A DNA stretch of 64,000 bases from Mariniphaga sediminis (GCF_003573545.1 NZ_QWET01000009.1:62001-126000), one strand, 5' to 3'; positions 16,704 to 26,082 are shown, counted from the stretch's first letter. A program made the numbers and translations. The notes: generated by a model not told the origin, from the sequence alone.

Positions 16704-16747
16704 GGAAAAAATAAATTTTCCCCATTGGCTAATGCCAATGGGGAAAA
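16704..16747 (-). terminator. Strong minus-strand terminator after Gfo/Idh/MocA gene
   Basis: A perfect 14-bp stem: TTTTCCCCATTGGC (16716-16729) with GCCAATGGGGAAAA (16734-16747) and a TAAT loop. On the minus strand it is followed by TTTATTTTTT. It sits 9 bases past the oxidoreductase stop and should end most transcripts before the enolase-like gene. Confidence 0.9.
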
Positions 16748-16755
16748 TGTGATAT

Positions 16756-18174
16756 TTATAATTTCCAGGGTTTCCTGTATTCATACGACAATAGCTCGTT
16801 TGCTTTGTCGCAGTTAGTAACCATTTCCTTTTCTGCGTCCCATTTAAGGGTTTGCTGCACATGCAAAGAAATGGTGGCCAAATGAGCCATATTAGTCGAA
16901 AGGTGTCCATCTTCGAGCGAAACCATAGGCATTTCCCGTGATTTAACACAATCGAGGAAATTCCGTACAATATTAGCTCCCGGATTAGCGTACGTGCCAT
17001 CCGACAATTTTCCGTTGCCAGCGCTTTCCACTGCATACGTTTCGTCTGCCATCAACTTATCCCAGGTCTGAAACTGCCCTTTCGATGTGGAGACAATTTT
17101 ATATCCATTGTTTCCCTCGGCATAGAGTGTTCCTTTAGTTCCCCGCATCTCAAGGAATCCCTGGCGGACCAGGCTGCCGGAACTGGCTTCTAACTGAGTA
17201 AAGGAAACAATGGCGCCGGAGGGAAATTCAAAAATTGTCTGCATGGTATCCGGAATGGTGCGGTCATCATCCACAACATATTTACCTCCCAGGGTAGTAA
17301 TCGAAACCGGGGCTTTTTCATTTAACAACCACCGAATCAGGTCCAGCGAATGCACTCCGTTATTCAGAATCTGGTTGTCGTATTCTTCCCACCAACGGAA
17401 CATATAGGGCGCAATATTGTATTGGTAAGGCCTGTATGGCTTTGGCCCCAGCCACATATCCCAGTCAAAATTTTGCGGCGGTCTTTCGGGCTTCATTTTC
17501 CCGATTCCGTTGGGAGCCATATTTGAAACATGGCTGCTTAAAGCAAAAGTTACTTTCCCGATTTTCCCTGCGGGAACTTCCTGTGCCAGCCTCTGGTATG
17601 TACCAGACCCACGGCGGTTTAAACAAACCCCTGCAATCTGATTACTCTTCTCCCAGGCTTTAATGATAGCCCTTCCTTCGTGAATACTTTTGGTTAGCGG
17701 TTTTTCCACAAGAACATCTTTCCCTGCCTCTATCGAATTAATGGTCTGAAGGGCATGCCAGTGATCCGGGGTGCCAATATAAACGGCATCAATGGTTTTG
17801 TCTTCCAGCAATTTACGATAGTCGGTATAGCGACCCACATCTTTGGAAAAATCCTCCCCCATTTGGGGAATCTGTCGCGGACGGGTTTCTATATACCGCG
17901 GATCAACCTGCGAACGGTTTCGGGTTATGTAAGGTTCGTAAACATCGCACAATGCTGCTACTTCGCAGTCCGACTCGTTCATAAACTCATGCATTACCTG
18001 TGTTCCCCGGTTTCCAACTCCGATAAAACCAACCCTGATTTTGTCATTAGCCCCCAATATCCGGGAATAACTCTTCGCACTTACCGATTTCGCACCAAGC
18101 GTAATACCGGCTGCAACCATACTTGTCTGAGATAAAAAAGCCCGGCGGGTAGTCTTTTTCTTATTTTCTTCCAT
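16756..18174 (-). CDS. Tat-exported Gfo/Idh/MocA family oxidoreductase
   Basis: A 472-residue NAD(P)-dependent oxidoreductase with a twin-arginine signal (TRRAFLSQ at 9-16, cleavage region near KSVSAKS). IRVGFIGVGNRG at 46-57 is the nucleotide-binding loop and DVLVEKPLTK at about 153-162 holds the catalytic-site EKP motif. TPDHWHALQ and WMLGPKPYRPY-like segments (WLGPKPYRPY) are typical of the secreted Bacteroidota branch. It differs clearly from the first locus's oxidoreductase and is not a recent duplicate. It lies 197 bases after the SusD gene. Probable role: periplasmic oxidation, epimerisation or NAD-assisted cleavage of the imported saccharide; which one cannot be read from sequence. 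Confidence 0.9.
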   Translation of the reverse strand: MEENKKKTTRRAFLSQTSMVAAGITLGAKSVSAKSYSRILGANDKIRVGFIGVGNRGTQVMHEFMNESDCEVAALCDVYEPYITRNRSQVDPRYIETRPRQIPQMGEDFSKDVGRYTDYRKLLEDKTIDAVYIGTPDHWHALQTINSIEAGKDVLVEKPLTKSIHEGRAIIKAWEKSNQIAGVCLNRRGSGTYQRLAQEVPAGKIGKVTFALSSHVSNMAPNGIGKMKPERPPQNFDWDMWLGPKPYRPYQYNIAPYMFRWWEEYDNQILNNGVHSLDLIRWLLNEKAPVSITTLGGKYVVDDDRTIPDTMQTIFEFPSGAIVSFTQLEASSGSLVRQGFLEMRGTKGTLYAEGNNGYKIVSTSKGQFQTWDKLMADETYAVESAGNGKLSDGTYANPGANIVRNFLDCVKSREMPMVSLEDGHLSTNMAHLATISLHVQQTLKWDAEKEMVTNCDKANELLSYEYRKPWKL

Positions 18175-18371
18175 AATTCAAATTTTATATCATTAAAAAA
18201 TAAACCTTCTAAAATGTATTGATTCATAGCCCCCTTAAACCTCATTCGAGACTACTATTTCTATTCATTGGAATAACAAGATAATGATTATATGTAATAT
18301 ACTGTAACACTTTAACTTAACTGTAATCAACTCATAAAAACATCAAAACACGAAAAGGCACACACACCAGA

Positions 18372-20165
18372 TTACTCGTAACCAGGATTTTGAATCAACT
18401 CCGAATTTTTATTCATTTCCGACCTCATAACAGGTAAAAAATAGGCTTTATTATCCCATGAGTAATCCTTGTGCAAAACAGGTGTAACAGTTGGCTCCGT
18501 TGCCGTTGTTTTATCCGGCAGAAGTTTATATACAACATCTACCCTGTACGAGGCCGTGTACACTTCCGGTCCGATAACCCATCTGCGCACATCAAAAAAG
18601 CGATGGCGCTCAACAGCCAACTCGATACGCCGTTCATTGCGATAACGTTCACGGAGTTCATCTCCTGATTCTGTAATGTCGGGCATCCCCGCTCTTTTCC
18701 TTATCATATTTATATAGATACGGGCTTCGGCATCCTCACCTAATTCAATACATGCTTCCGCATAATTCAGAAGTATTTCTGCATATCTAATCCAGCGGTA
18801 AGAAATATCCGGAATAAAGAACTGGGCATCTACTTCAGAATCCATCCATTTGCGGATATAATAACCTGTATAAGCTCCTTCAAAAGGAGAATAGGGACCT
18901 TTGCGGGTATCCAACCCCCAGTGTTCATACATTTCATTTGCCACAGGATCCCATTTTTCCCAACGACCTACTTGGATTTGACCCACCGGATCCAGGGGGT
19001 ATTCACCCGAAGCGCGCTGTCTCCACTTGGCTCCTTCATAAAATATGGTAGCGTAAAAACGCGGATCACGGTTTTTGTAAGGATGAGCCGCATGTTCCGG
19101 ATTGTTCCAGTCAAATTTTGTCCCATCCCTCATTTCATAATCCCTTACGAGATTGTCTAACGGAGCGTTACTTCCGCGCAGGTGATAGCCGTTAGGTCCG
19201 CTAAGATTTTGCCAACTCCGGTTCGCATCACGGTATGAAGTAGTTGTACGATACTCCATCAGAATATCTTCTTCGGTACTCTCCCGTTTCAAAAAATATT
19301 CTTCGAAATTAGCGGCAATCGAATCACCGGGCTCAGGGTTTGCTTTGTACAAACTATATATATTTAAATCCATTACATCTTTGGCAGCAGTCTTCGCCCT
19401 TCTCCAACGGGCTTCTCTATCACCTCCCACATAACCAATCAGTTCAGGATTAGCATATCCGGGAAATACTGTTGTATTATAAAGGTCGCTGGCAGCATAC
19501 AAAAGAACCCTTGACTTAAGCGCAAGTGCAGCTCCTTTGGTTGCCCTTCCCATATTATCTCCGGAATGTTCGAGAGGCAATAAATCTGCCGCTTTTTCGC
19601 AATCCTCCACAATAAATTCAACACAGTCTTCATAACTGTTACGCGGAACCTGAAACTCACTTTCCAGATCATACGATTCTTTGATAATGGGAACGCCCCC
19701 AAACAAATTAACCAGGTTCCTGTAATAATGTGCCCGTAAAAAATATGCTTCTCCCAGCATCCTGTTTTTCATGGTTACTCCGTTTACCTCTTCTCCGTCA
19801 GGAAGCGACTTGGCTTTTTCAAGAAAAATATTCACTGCCCTGATTGCCTTATACTCATTGTTCCACGTAGGAAGATAACTCCACCCGGGAATAACATCCG
19901 GGGTAATCTGACAATTATTAAACCGTGTTTGGGCCACACCGTCTCTCCGCTCCAATTCATCTACAAGATTACCGATCGAAAATTTATTGAATGGATCGTC
20001 CCTGTATTTATAACATCCGTTGAGAACTGCTTCTGCCAGATGCAGGTCGCTCCAAACCGCTGCATCCGAATATTCATCCAGTGGCTTTAATTCCAGAATA
20101 TCATGGTTACATCCCACCATCACAACCGATACAATAAGCCATATTATAAACAACTTCGTTTTCAT
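18372..20165 (-). CDS. SusD/RagB-family nutrient-binding lipoprotein
   Basis: A 597-residue surface lipoprotein (signal ending VVMVGC). Family marks are LELKPLDEYSDAAVWSDLHLAE at the N-terminus, LGEAYFLRAHYYRNLVNLFGG, ATKGAALALKSRVLLYAAS, and the C-terminal block YRWIRYAEILLNYAEACIELGE, MIRKRAGMPD and YRNERRIELAVERHRFFDVRRW. It is 11 bases downstream of the SusC gene. It shares general SusD architecture with the first locus but is only moderately similar, so different ligands are likely. Confidence 0.95.
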   Translation of the reverse strand: MKTKLFIIWLIVSVVMVGCNHDILELKPLDEYSDAAVWSDLHLAEAVLNGCYKYRDDPFNKFSIGNLVDELERRDGVAQTRFNNCQITPDVIPGWSYLPTWNNEYKAIRAVNIFLEKAKSLPDGEEVNGVTMKNRMLGEAYFLRAHYYRNLVNLFGGVPIIKESYDLESEFQVPRNSYEDCVEFIVEDCEKAADLLPLEHSGDNMGRATKGAALALKSRVLLYAASDLYNTTVFPGYANPELIGYVGGDREARWRRAKTAAKDVMDLNIYSLYKANPEPGDSIAANFEEYFLKRESTEEDILMEYRTTTSYRDANRSWQNLSGPNGYHLRGSNAPLDNLVRDYEMRDGTKFDWNNPEHAAHPYKNRDPRFYATIFYEGAKWRQRASGEYPLDPVGQIQVGRWEKWDPVANEMYEHWGLDTRKGPYSPFEGAYTGYYIRKWMDSEVDAQFFIPDISYRWIRYAEILLNYAEACIELGEDAEARIYINMIRKRAGMPDITESGDELRERYRNERRIELAVERHRFFDVRRWVIGPEVYTASYRVDVVYKLLPDKTTATEPTVTPVLHKDYSWDNKAYFLPVMRSEMNKNSELIQNPGYE

Positions 20166-20176
20166 TTTTCTACATT

Positions 20177-23100
20177 TTAAAAGTTAACTGTTACGCCTAG
20201 ATTTATAACCCTGTGTGGTGGATAGTCCCAATAGCTGGAGGTTGATTCCGGGTCAAAGTCTGAAATATCAGGACACCATGTTAACAAATTTGAGCCGCTA
20301 ACATACACGCGTAGCCCATTGGTACCGAGCTTGGTGTTCACTGATTGAGGCATATTATAACCTATTTCCATATTCTTCAGTCTCACGTAATCGGCACTTC
20401 TCAACCAATAAGTATTTCGTCCTTCGTTTGACCGCCAATATTCGCCCACATAACTAAACGACCTTGGTTTGTCGGCTTCAGGGTTATCTTCGGTCCAGCG
20501 CCCAACTGCATCTACCATATAATAGTTGCCGGCTTCTCCCGACTCTACATAATGGTATCTTATTTTTCCTGTAGCTCCCTGGAAAAGAACCGTTGCATAG
20601 AAATTACGGTAAGATAAATCGAAATTAAGGCCGCCAATAAACTTGGGAATTGCCCCTCTGTAGTCTCTCACCCGGTCCAGGCCGTCAATTTTTTTATCAT
20701 CGTTAACATCTTCAAATATGATATCTCCGGGGCGCGCTCCTGTCCAGTGCGGATAAGAATTCACATGGTCCCAGTCCTTAAAAATCCCGATTGCCTGGTA
20801 ATAAAGTTCAGACTGCATGGGATGTCCTTCCCTTTTCTGGTAGTCCGGAACCCCTGGTTCTTCGTCCCAGAAAGTAACTTTATCTTTCGTATATCCTCCA
20901 TTAACCGTAACAAAATAATTGAAGTCCCTTATATTATTGCCGTATCCAATATTGAACTCACCTCCCTTGTTCACTACTTCCCCTATATTCTCCGGAGGAA
21001 GAGAAAACCCTGCCGAGGAAGGAATGGAAGCGTTTCGTTGTATTAAAATATTCGACCTGACATTATAAAAGTAATCTCCTTCTATGGATAATTTTCCCTT
21101 CATCAGTTTTGCTTCAAACCCAATATTGGTTTGGTTAGCGACCTCCCAGGTTATATTCTCATTTGGAATCCGGCTTTCATACAACGTTTTGTTTTTGTCA
21201 TCTCCTCCGGTAGTAAAAATATTGTGTTCAAAGCCATTTAGCATCCAGTCATCACCAAATTCAAAGGTTGAAAGATACTGGAAGTTACCTATGCGGTCAT
21301 TCCCTGTTTGTCCCCAAGACCCGCGAAACTTAAAAAAGTCAATAAAGTCCACACTATTTTTCCAAAAACCTTCCTCGCTCACTACCCAGCCGGCTGAAAC
21401 TCCGGGAAAAAATCCCCAACGCTTGTCTTCCGGAAATATGTATGAGCCGTCGTACCTCCAAACAAACTCCAACAAGTATTTGGAAAGATAATCATAGTTG
21501 ATACGACCAAAATAATTCATCCGGGCATACTCGCTGCTTGCTCCGGTATTATCTTTTTCCAAATCGCCACCCGCAAATAACTCAGGAATAGACTCTGAAA
21601 GAAAATACTTTCTTAATGCAGAGAAATACCCTGACTCTCCGACAGTAACTTCTGTTCCTACCAACACTTTAATCAAATGTTTTTCGTCCAGTTGTTTTTT
21701 GTAATTGACAAGAAAGTTACTGACAATACGCTGGCCATTATTCATTTCCTGGTCCAGTCTCGGTTCGCTTATTCCCCTTTTGGAAGAAGACAGTTTGGGC
21801 AACCCGTTTTCATCATAACTCTCTTTATCCCACACATAGAGATAATAGGGCACCTGCCATACTTTCTTGTTGGAAAAGTTCTTATCCACAGAAAAGTTTC
21901 CGGTCAACACTAAATCTTTAACCCAGGGTACCTGGAAATCCAGTTTTATATTGCTTTCAAAAACATAGTTCTTTCTTTTATCGTATCCGGGAATATCAGT
22001 CCCCATAAGCCCCGGGTGCCAATCTGATTCAACATCCGGTCCGGGGTATTCATCAAACCACCATGCAACATCCGTTGGTTTTCCCCTTGGAATAATCCGG
22101 AAAGCAACCCCACTGCTGTAAATAGGCAAATTCCTGTTCTCCTGGCGACCCGCAATATCAATAGCAAGGTTAAGATAATCGGACAACTTTGCATCGATAT
22201 TACTCCGGAAATTAATTTGGCTGTAGCTGGTGCCACTTCGTTTATACGTGGCGTCCTGATACCTTCCTCCTAGAGAAGTGAAATATTTCAGTTTTTCTGT
22301 TCCTCCTCTCAAATTTATATTTGCATTGGTTTCCAACGAGAATGGTTTAAATACTTCATCAAACCAATCTGTATTGGGATGAGTATACGGAGACGATCCG
22401 TCTTTAAACTTCTGAATATCTTCTTCTGAAAACCTGGGGCTTTGTCCGGCATACATATCCACTTCATTCATCATGGTAGCGTAAAGCCACGACGGAGCCA
22501 TGTCGGGAAGTACCGTAGGCGAAGCGAAGCCCTGATTAAATGTAACGCTTGTCTGTAATTTGTCCTCCACTCCGCGTTTTGTAGTTATCAGGATGACACC
22601 GTTTGCCGCACGGGAACCATAAATGGCAGCTGAAGCATCCTTAAGCACCGTAACGCTTTCGATATCCTGTGCGCTCAGGCGCGACATTCCCCGGTCCGGA
22701 ACTCCATCAATAACAATAAGCGGGCTATTATTATTTAACGTGTTATTCCCACGTATTCTGATTGTTGGCTCATCGTCGCCGGGAATCCCCTTGTTCGACA
22801 CAGTAACCAACCCGGGAACCCTACCGGTCAAAGAATTAGTAAAGTTTGTCGGTTGGGCAACTTCCAGTTTTTCTCCTTCTACTTTGCCGACTGCCCCTGT
22901 AATGGTAGCCTTTTTCTGTGAGGCATATCCAACCGCAACCACTTCTTCCAGTCCGATTGTCTCTTCCTGCATTTTGACATTAATGGTAGTTTGGCTTCCC
23001 ACAACTATCTCCTGGGCCAACATTCCCACAAAAGAAAATACAAGAGTGGCATTTTCAGGAATATCTGTTAATAAGTATTCCCCTTCGAAATTGGTAACTG

Positions 23101-23560
23101 TACCCTGGGTTGTTCCTTTTAATATTACTGTTACTCCCGGAAGAGGCCGGCCATCGGAATCAGTCACTTTCCCTCCTATCTGCCTTGACTGTTGTGCCGG
23201 CTGCCTGTTGACCATCAGCATAATATTGGAACCCTCCATGGCATAAATAATGTCTGTGCTCCGAAAAATAGCTGAAAGAACTTCTGCCACAGCCTTGTCC
23301 TCTGCCATTACCGTAACCTTTCTTCCCAAATCGACTTCTCTCTTGTTATACACAAAAAGATAATCGGTTTGTTTTTCGATGGCACCCATCACCTGCTCAA
23401 CGGTAACATCGGTCATTGCAAGTGTAATTTTTGATACCTGAGAGACTGCATTTGTTGCAAACACCCCCGATACAAACAGAGTCATCAATAAAATAGTTAG
23501 CTTCATTTTTCGGATTAGCTTAATTGATACGTCATCAAACTTTAATAAATAAATTTTCAT
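20177..23560 (-). CDS. SusC/RagA-family TonB-dependent receptor with STN domain
   Basis: A 1127-residue importer with the same order as the first: extended N-terminus and signal (MKLTILLMTLFVSGVFA), STN domain (about 45-115; VDLGRKVTVMAEDKAVAEVL), carboxypeptidase-regulatory-like domain (GGKVTDSDGRPLPGVTVILKG), plug (GYASQKKATITGAVGKVEG, TIRIRGNNTLNNNSPL, RLSAQDIESVTVLKDASAAIYG) and barrel ending GVTVNF. The STN domain and adjacent FecR/sigma genes indicate transport-coupled induction. The start is ATG at 23558-23560. Confidence 0.95.
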   Translation of the reverse strand: MKIYLLKFDDVSIKLIRKMKLTILLMTLFVSGVFATNAVSQVSKITLAMTDVTVEQVMGAIEKQTDYLFVYNKREVDLGRKVTVMAEDKAVAEVLSAIFRSTDIIYAMEGSNIMLMVNRQPAQQSRQIGGKVTDSDGRPLPGVTVILKGTTQGTVTNFEGEYLLTDIPENATLVFSFVGMLAQEIVVGSQTTINVKMQEETIGLEEVVAVGYASQKKATITGAVGKVEGEKLEVAQPTNFTNSLTGRVPGLVTVSNKGIPGDDEPTIRIRGNNTLNNNSPLIVIDGVPDRGMSRLSAQDIESVTVLKDASAAIYGSRAANGVILITTKRGVEDKLQTSVTFNQGFASPTVLPDMAPSWLYATMMNEVDMYAGQSPRFSEEDIQKFKDGSSPYTHPNTDWFDEVFKPFSLETNANINLRGGTEKLKYFTSLGGRYQDATYKRSGTSYSQINFRSNIDAKLSDYLNLAIDIAGRQENRNLPIYSSGVAFRIIPRGKPTDVAWWFDEYPGPDVESDWHPGLMGTDIPGYDKRKNYVFESNIKLDFQVPWVKDLVLTGNFSVDKNFSNKKVWQVPYYLYVWDKESYDENGLPKLSSSKRGISEPRLDQEMNNGQRIVSNFLVNYKKQLDEKHLIKVLVGTEVTVGESGYFSALRKYFLSESIPELFAGGDLEKDNTGASSEYARMNYFGRINYDYLSKYLLEFVWRYDGSYIFPEDKRWGFFPGVSAGWVVSEEGFWKNSVDFIDFFKFRGSWGQTGNDRIGNFQYLSTFEFGDDWMLNGFEHNIFTTGGDDKNKTLYESRIPNENITWEVANQTNIGFEAKLMKGKLSIEGDYFYNVRSNILIQRNASIPSSAGFSLPPENIGEVVNKGGEFNIGYGNNIRDFNYFVTVNGGYTKDKVTFWDEEPGVPDYQKREGHPMQSELYYQAIGIFKDWDHVNSYPHWTGARPGDIIFEDVNDDKKIDGLDRVRDYRGAIPKFIGGLNFDLSYRNFYATVLFQGATGKIRYHYVESGEAGNYYMVDAVGRWTEDNPEADKPRSFSYVGEYWRSNEGRNTYWLRSADYVRLKNMEIGYNMPQSVNTKLGTNGLRVYVSGSNLLTWCPDISDFDPESTSSYWDYPPHRVINLGVTVNF

Positions 23561-23567
23561 ACTTTTG
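23560..23567 (+). promoter_or_regulatory. Putative plus-strand -7 box (TACTTTTG) touching the second susC start
   Basis: Exact match to TAnnTTTG, in the same register to the susC ATG as the copy at 12802-12809. TTTAATAA lies about 19 bases upstream as a weak -33 candidate. It faces the fecR gene and precedes a plus-strand terminator. Confidence 0.45.
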
Positions 23568-23573
23568 TTCTTG

Positions 23574-23655
23574 ATGGTTGATACAAAGATTGTTTTACGA
23601 GTCAGTCGCGTTTCGACCGTTTGCCGGTTGGCGTTGGAGCGCCCTCCGGCTTTTT
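23574..23655 (+). ncRNA. Candidate DonS-like antisense RNA opposite the second SusC leader
   Basis: The FecR-SusC gap again has a plus-strand TACTTTTG box, a small stem (GTCG-CGTTT-CGAC, 23605-23617) and a strong terminator hairpin at 23623-23650 followed by TTTTTCTTTT. The predicted RNA is about 82 nt. Its primary sequence differs from the first candidate while box, spacing and terminator orientation are kept. The 5' end is estimated. Confidence 0.5.
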
Positions 23656-23660
23656 CTTTT
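23623..23660 (+). terminator. Plus-strand (antisense) terminator in the second FecR-SusC gap
   Basis: GCCGG-TT-GGCG pairs with CGCC-CT-CCGGC around a 6-base loop, followed by TTTTTCTTTT. On the minus strand the hairpin has an A run in front and no T run behind, so termination is plausible only for a plus-strand RNA. Confidence 0.7.
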
Positions 23661-23713
23661 TAGTTCCTATTTCATTGGCAAAATCATTTAGTTAGACATA
23701 CGCTGGTCTGGTT

Positions 23714-24661
23714 TTATTCGATGGTTATAACGTTGATTTTATCATCGATGGAGTAATCAAACCGGTTGCTCAACTGAAGTACTTTCAGGATATGTTCAAT
23801 CCCGTCTTTTGTCCGGAATTTACCTGTGCAACGGTATTGAAGTATTTTATCATTCTTTACAATAATTTTCAGGTCGAAATAGCGTTCAAGCTTCCGGACC
23901 ATTTCCGGGAAAGCCTCGTCATCAAAACTGATCAGGCCTTCTTTCCACATGAAATAACTTGCATGTTCAATAGGAGCGATTCTCAAACTGTTTTTCTCCA
24001 TGAAAATTCTTTGTCCGGGTGTAATCAATCTCCCGTTTTTACCTCCCGCTCTAATCACTTCCACAGAACCGCTAAGGAGGGAAACCTCAAATTCCGGATT
24101 TTCAGTATAAGCAAGTACATTGAACTCGGTTCCCAACACTTTTATATCGTACTTTCCTGCTTTTACAACAAAAGGCTGCGATGCATTATGTGCTATATCA
24201 AAATAACCTTCCCCCTCCAGAGTAACCTCGCGGGTGCCGGATGAAAAAGTATTGGGAAAAGTAAACGTTGTATTGGCATTTAGCCACACTTTACTGCTAT
24301 CGGACAAAGTAAGGAGCGCACGCTGCCCTGCCGGCACATAAAGAGTTTGGGTGGAGGCATGTTCGGAACCGGCCTTGTCAAAATAGCGGAACAGAATAAA
24401 TGCCAGAACCAGGACGGCGGCCACTTTTAAAACTTCTGTCATTATCTTTTTGGAAGATTGCCATAATATCCGGGGGCTGTCCTTTTGATGATTTTGTTGG
24501 CTTTGGGGATCATACTGCCATATTGTTATATCATTCAGCTTACGCAATGCCAAAAACTCCTGCATATTCTCCACATCGGCATCCAGCCATTCCGTTATCT
24601 CCTCCTTTTCTTTTTCGGTAGCTTCCCCTGAAATATATCGCAACAACAATTTTTTATCCAT
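23714..24661 (-). CDS. FecR-family anti-sigma factor
   Basis: A 315-residue transmembrane regulator. N-terminal anti-sigma part about 1-75 (LLRYISGEATEKEKEEITEWL), a membrane helix about 88-106 (VLKVAAVLVLAFILFRYF), then the periplasmic FecR domain (LYVPAGQRALLTLSDSSKVWLNA, VTLEGEGYFDIAH, VLGTEFNVLAY) and a C-terminal domain (FPEMVRKLERYFDLKI). It transfers the signal from the SusC STN domain to the sigma factor encoded 103 bases upstream. Confidence 0.95.
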   Translation of the reverse strand: MDKKLLLRYISGEATEKEKEEITEWLDADVENMQEFLALRKLNDITIWQYDPQSQQNHQKDSPRILWQSSKKIMTEVLKVAAVLVLAFILFRYFDKAGSEHASTQTLYVPAGQRALLTLSDSSKVWLNANTTFTFPNTFSSGTREVTLEGEGYFDIAHNASQPFVVKAGKYDIKVLGTEFNVLAYTENPEFEVSLLSGSVEVIRAGGKNGRLITPGQRIFMEKNSLRIAPIEHASYFMWKEGLISFDDEAFPEMVRKLERYFDLKIIVKNDKILQYRCTGKFRTKDGIEHILKVLQLSNRFDYSIDDKINVITIE

Positions 24662-24764
24662 TCGAATTATAAAAAACAGTTTAACTATCCGGCCATTTTG
24701 CCGCTGATATAATAATTACGATTGAGGAAAACGAATCCCTAGTCCGGAATTCGATTTTTTTTTT

Positions 24765-25313
24765 TCAGAATCCGTGTAAAATACAAAACCACAGGGGCAG
24801 ATAATCTTTCAGTGCCACCCGGAGTTCGCCTACAGCACGGGAAATATGATATTCAATTCCCTTTACCGAAATACCAAGGTCTGCGGCAATCTCTTTGTAA
24901 GGTTTCCCTTCAAAACGACTCATCTCAAATACCTGGCGGGTTTTTTCAGGTAAAGATGAAAGGGTATCCCGAACAATTTGTTTTACTTCCGACGAAAATA
25001 CCTCTTCCGGATTGCACGATTGCAAAGTAGAAATCCTGATTTCCAGTTCGCGGGTGAAATAATTGCTGATATGGCGGTGCGCATTGTGCTTCACCGCTTC
25101 ATGTTTCAAATGATCGAGCGAAGCGTTTTTTAAGATAGTAAACAACAAAGGGGCAATCGGGCCTGTTTCCTCCTGTTTCATTTTTTCCCATATTTTTATC
25201 AGGGAATCCGAAACAATGTCTTCGGCAACCATATCGTCGTGAACATACGATTTGACAAACAGAAAAGACTTTCTGTAAAAGGAAGTATAAATTTCATTAA
25301 AATGGTCTGCCAT
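24765..25313 (-). CDS. ECF sigma-70 factor (SusC/D-associated type)
   Basis: I start it at the ATG at 25311-25313 (MADHFNEIY, 182 residues); the longer frame needs a TTG and adds four residues. Region 2 is FYRKSFLFVKSYVHDDMVAEDIVSDSLIKIWEK and region 4 is LSSLPEKTRQVFEMSRFEGKPYKEIAADLGISVKGIEYHISRAV (cited here only as landmarks). It heads the second SusC/D locus and has a good promoter match just upstream. Confidence 0.95.
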   Translation of the reverse strand: MADHFNEIYTSFYRKSFLFVKSYVHDDMVAEDIVSDSLIKIWEKMKQEETGPIAPLLFTILKNASLDHLKHEAVKHNAHRHISNYFTRELEIRISTLQSCNPEEVFSSEVKQIVRDTLSSLPEKTRQVFEMSRFEGKPYKEIAADLGISVKGIEYHISRAVGELRVALKDYLPLWFCILHGF

Positions 25314-25339
25314 AAAGCAAAACAAAGGTTAGGCTGTTG

Positions 25340-25370
25340 CAAACTTAAAAAAAATTAGACAGGAGCGAAA
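25340..25370 (-). promoter_or_regulatory. Bacteroidota-type promoter for the second sigma factor gene
   Basis: On the minus strand TAAGTTTG (25347-25340) is an exact TAnnTTTG -7 box. TTTCG (25370-25366), 18 bases upstream, is a near match to the -33 TTTG. The box lies 27 bases before the ATG. Confidence 0.5.
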
Positions 25371-25540
25371 TGGCATCTTTCATTATTCAGCAGCCCTATG
25401 CTTTTGACCTATTTATTCTCAGTGCATTATAAATATCCGGAGTTTTCTAAAACAGAAAATTGTCAACCTTTCAATTTACCTGTTGTTAAAATAGAATAAC
25501 GTTGAGTTACTTTTTGGAGATCGGATTTTTGAAACGAACC

Positions 25541-25597
25541 ATGAGAAAAAACGCTATACACACAGCAAAATTTCACCATGGCAGGTTCCCGGCCTGA
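25541..25597 (+). CDS. Possible 18-codon leader peptide upstream of DoxX
   Basis: ATG at 25541 and TGA at 25595 frame the peptide MRKNAIHTAKFHHGRFPA, rich in His, Arg and Lys. It lies 53 bases before the DoxX gene on the same strand and is followed by GC-rich short repeats (CCTGACTGC / GCAGGCAG-like) that could form alternative stems. The composition and position resemble translated leaders that control a downstream gene by ribosome pausing, but no homologue is recognised and it could be chance. Confidence 0.25.
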   Translation: MRKNAIHTAKFHHGRFPA

Positions 25598-25650
25598 CTG
25601 CAAAGGACAGGCAGACATGCTTTATTTTAAACAAGTTAACAATTAGAACC

Positions 25651-26082
25651 ATGAAAAACAGAATTTTGCATACCGCTCCTCTGAATACAGATATTGCGGC
25701 CTTTTTGCTCAGAATCATGCTGGGCGGATTATTATTTATGTATCACGGATGGATGAAAGTATCGACATTTGGTGAGATGTCCACACAATTTCCGGATCTG
25801 ATAGGCATCGGGGGAAGGTTATCTCTAATCCTTGTCATATTCGCAGAATTCTTGTGCGGCATTTTAGTGACCCTGGGCTTTTTTACCCGGCTGACAGTAA
25901 TTCCTATAATCGTTAATATGTCGGTGGCGTATTTTATAGCGCATGCAAACGATTCGTTTGCGGACAAAGAACTGGCATTCCTATTTTTGCTTCTGTCAAT
26001 AGTTGTTTTTGTTCTGGGCAGCGGAAAATTTTCTATCGATAGCCTGCTTCAAAAAAAGCAAAAAAGAAAATACCGGTTTTAA
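25651..26082 (+). CDS. DoxX family integral membrane protein
   Basis: A 143-residue protein with four membrane helices (about 15-35, 55-75, 77-98, 108-126). Family marks are LLRIMLGGLLFMYHGWMKV, FAEFLCGILVTLGFFTRL and a short basic tail. DoxX-like proteins are linked to thiosulfate:quinone oxidoreductase subunits, oxidative-stress complexes or terminal-oxidase accessory roles in different bacteria; the sequence alone does not choose. It stands alone between divergent and convergent minus-strand genes. Confidence 0.85.
   Translation: MKNRILHTAPLNTDIAAFLLRIMLGGLLFMYHGWMKVSTFGEMSTQFPDLIGIGGRLSLILVIFAEFLCGILVTLGFFTRLTVIPIIVNMSVAYFIAHANDSFADKELAFLFLLLSIVVFVLGSGKFSIDSLLQKKQKRKYRF

Noticed and set aside
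22623-23246. 207-codon plus-strand frame inside the second susC
   Set aside because: It is antisense to the conserved plug and regulatory-like domain of SusC; the open frame follows from codon composition.
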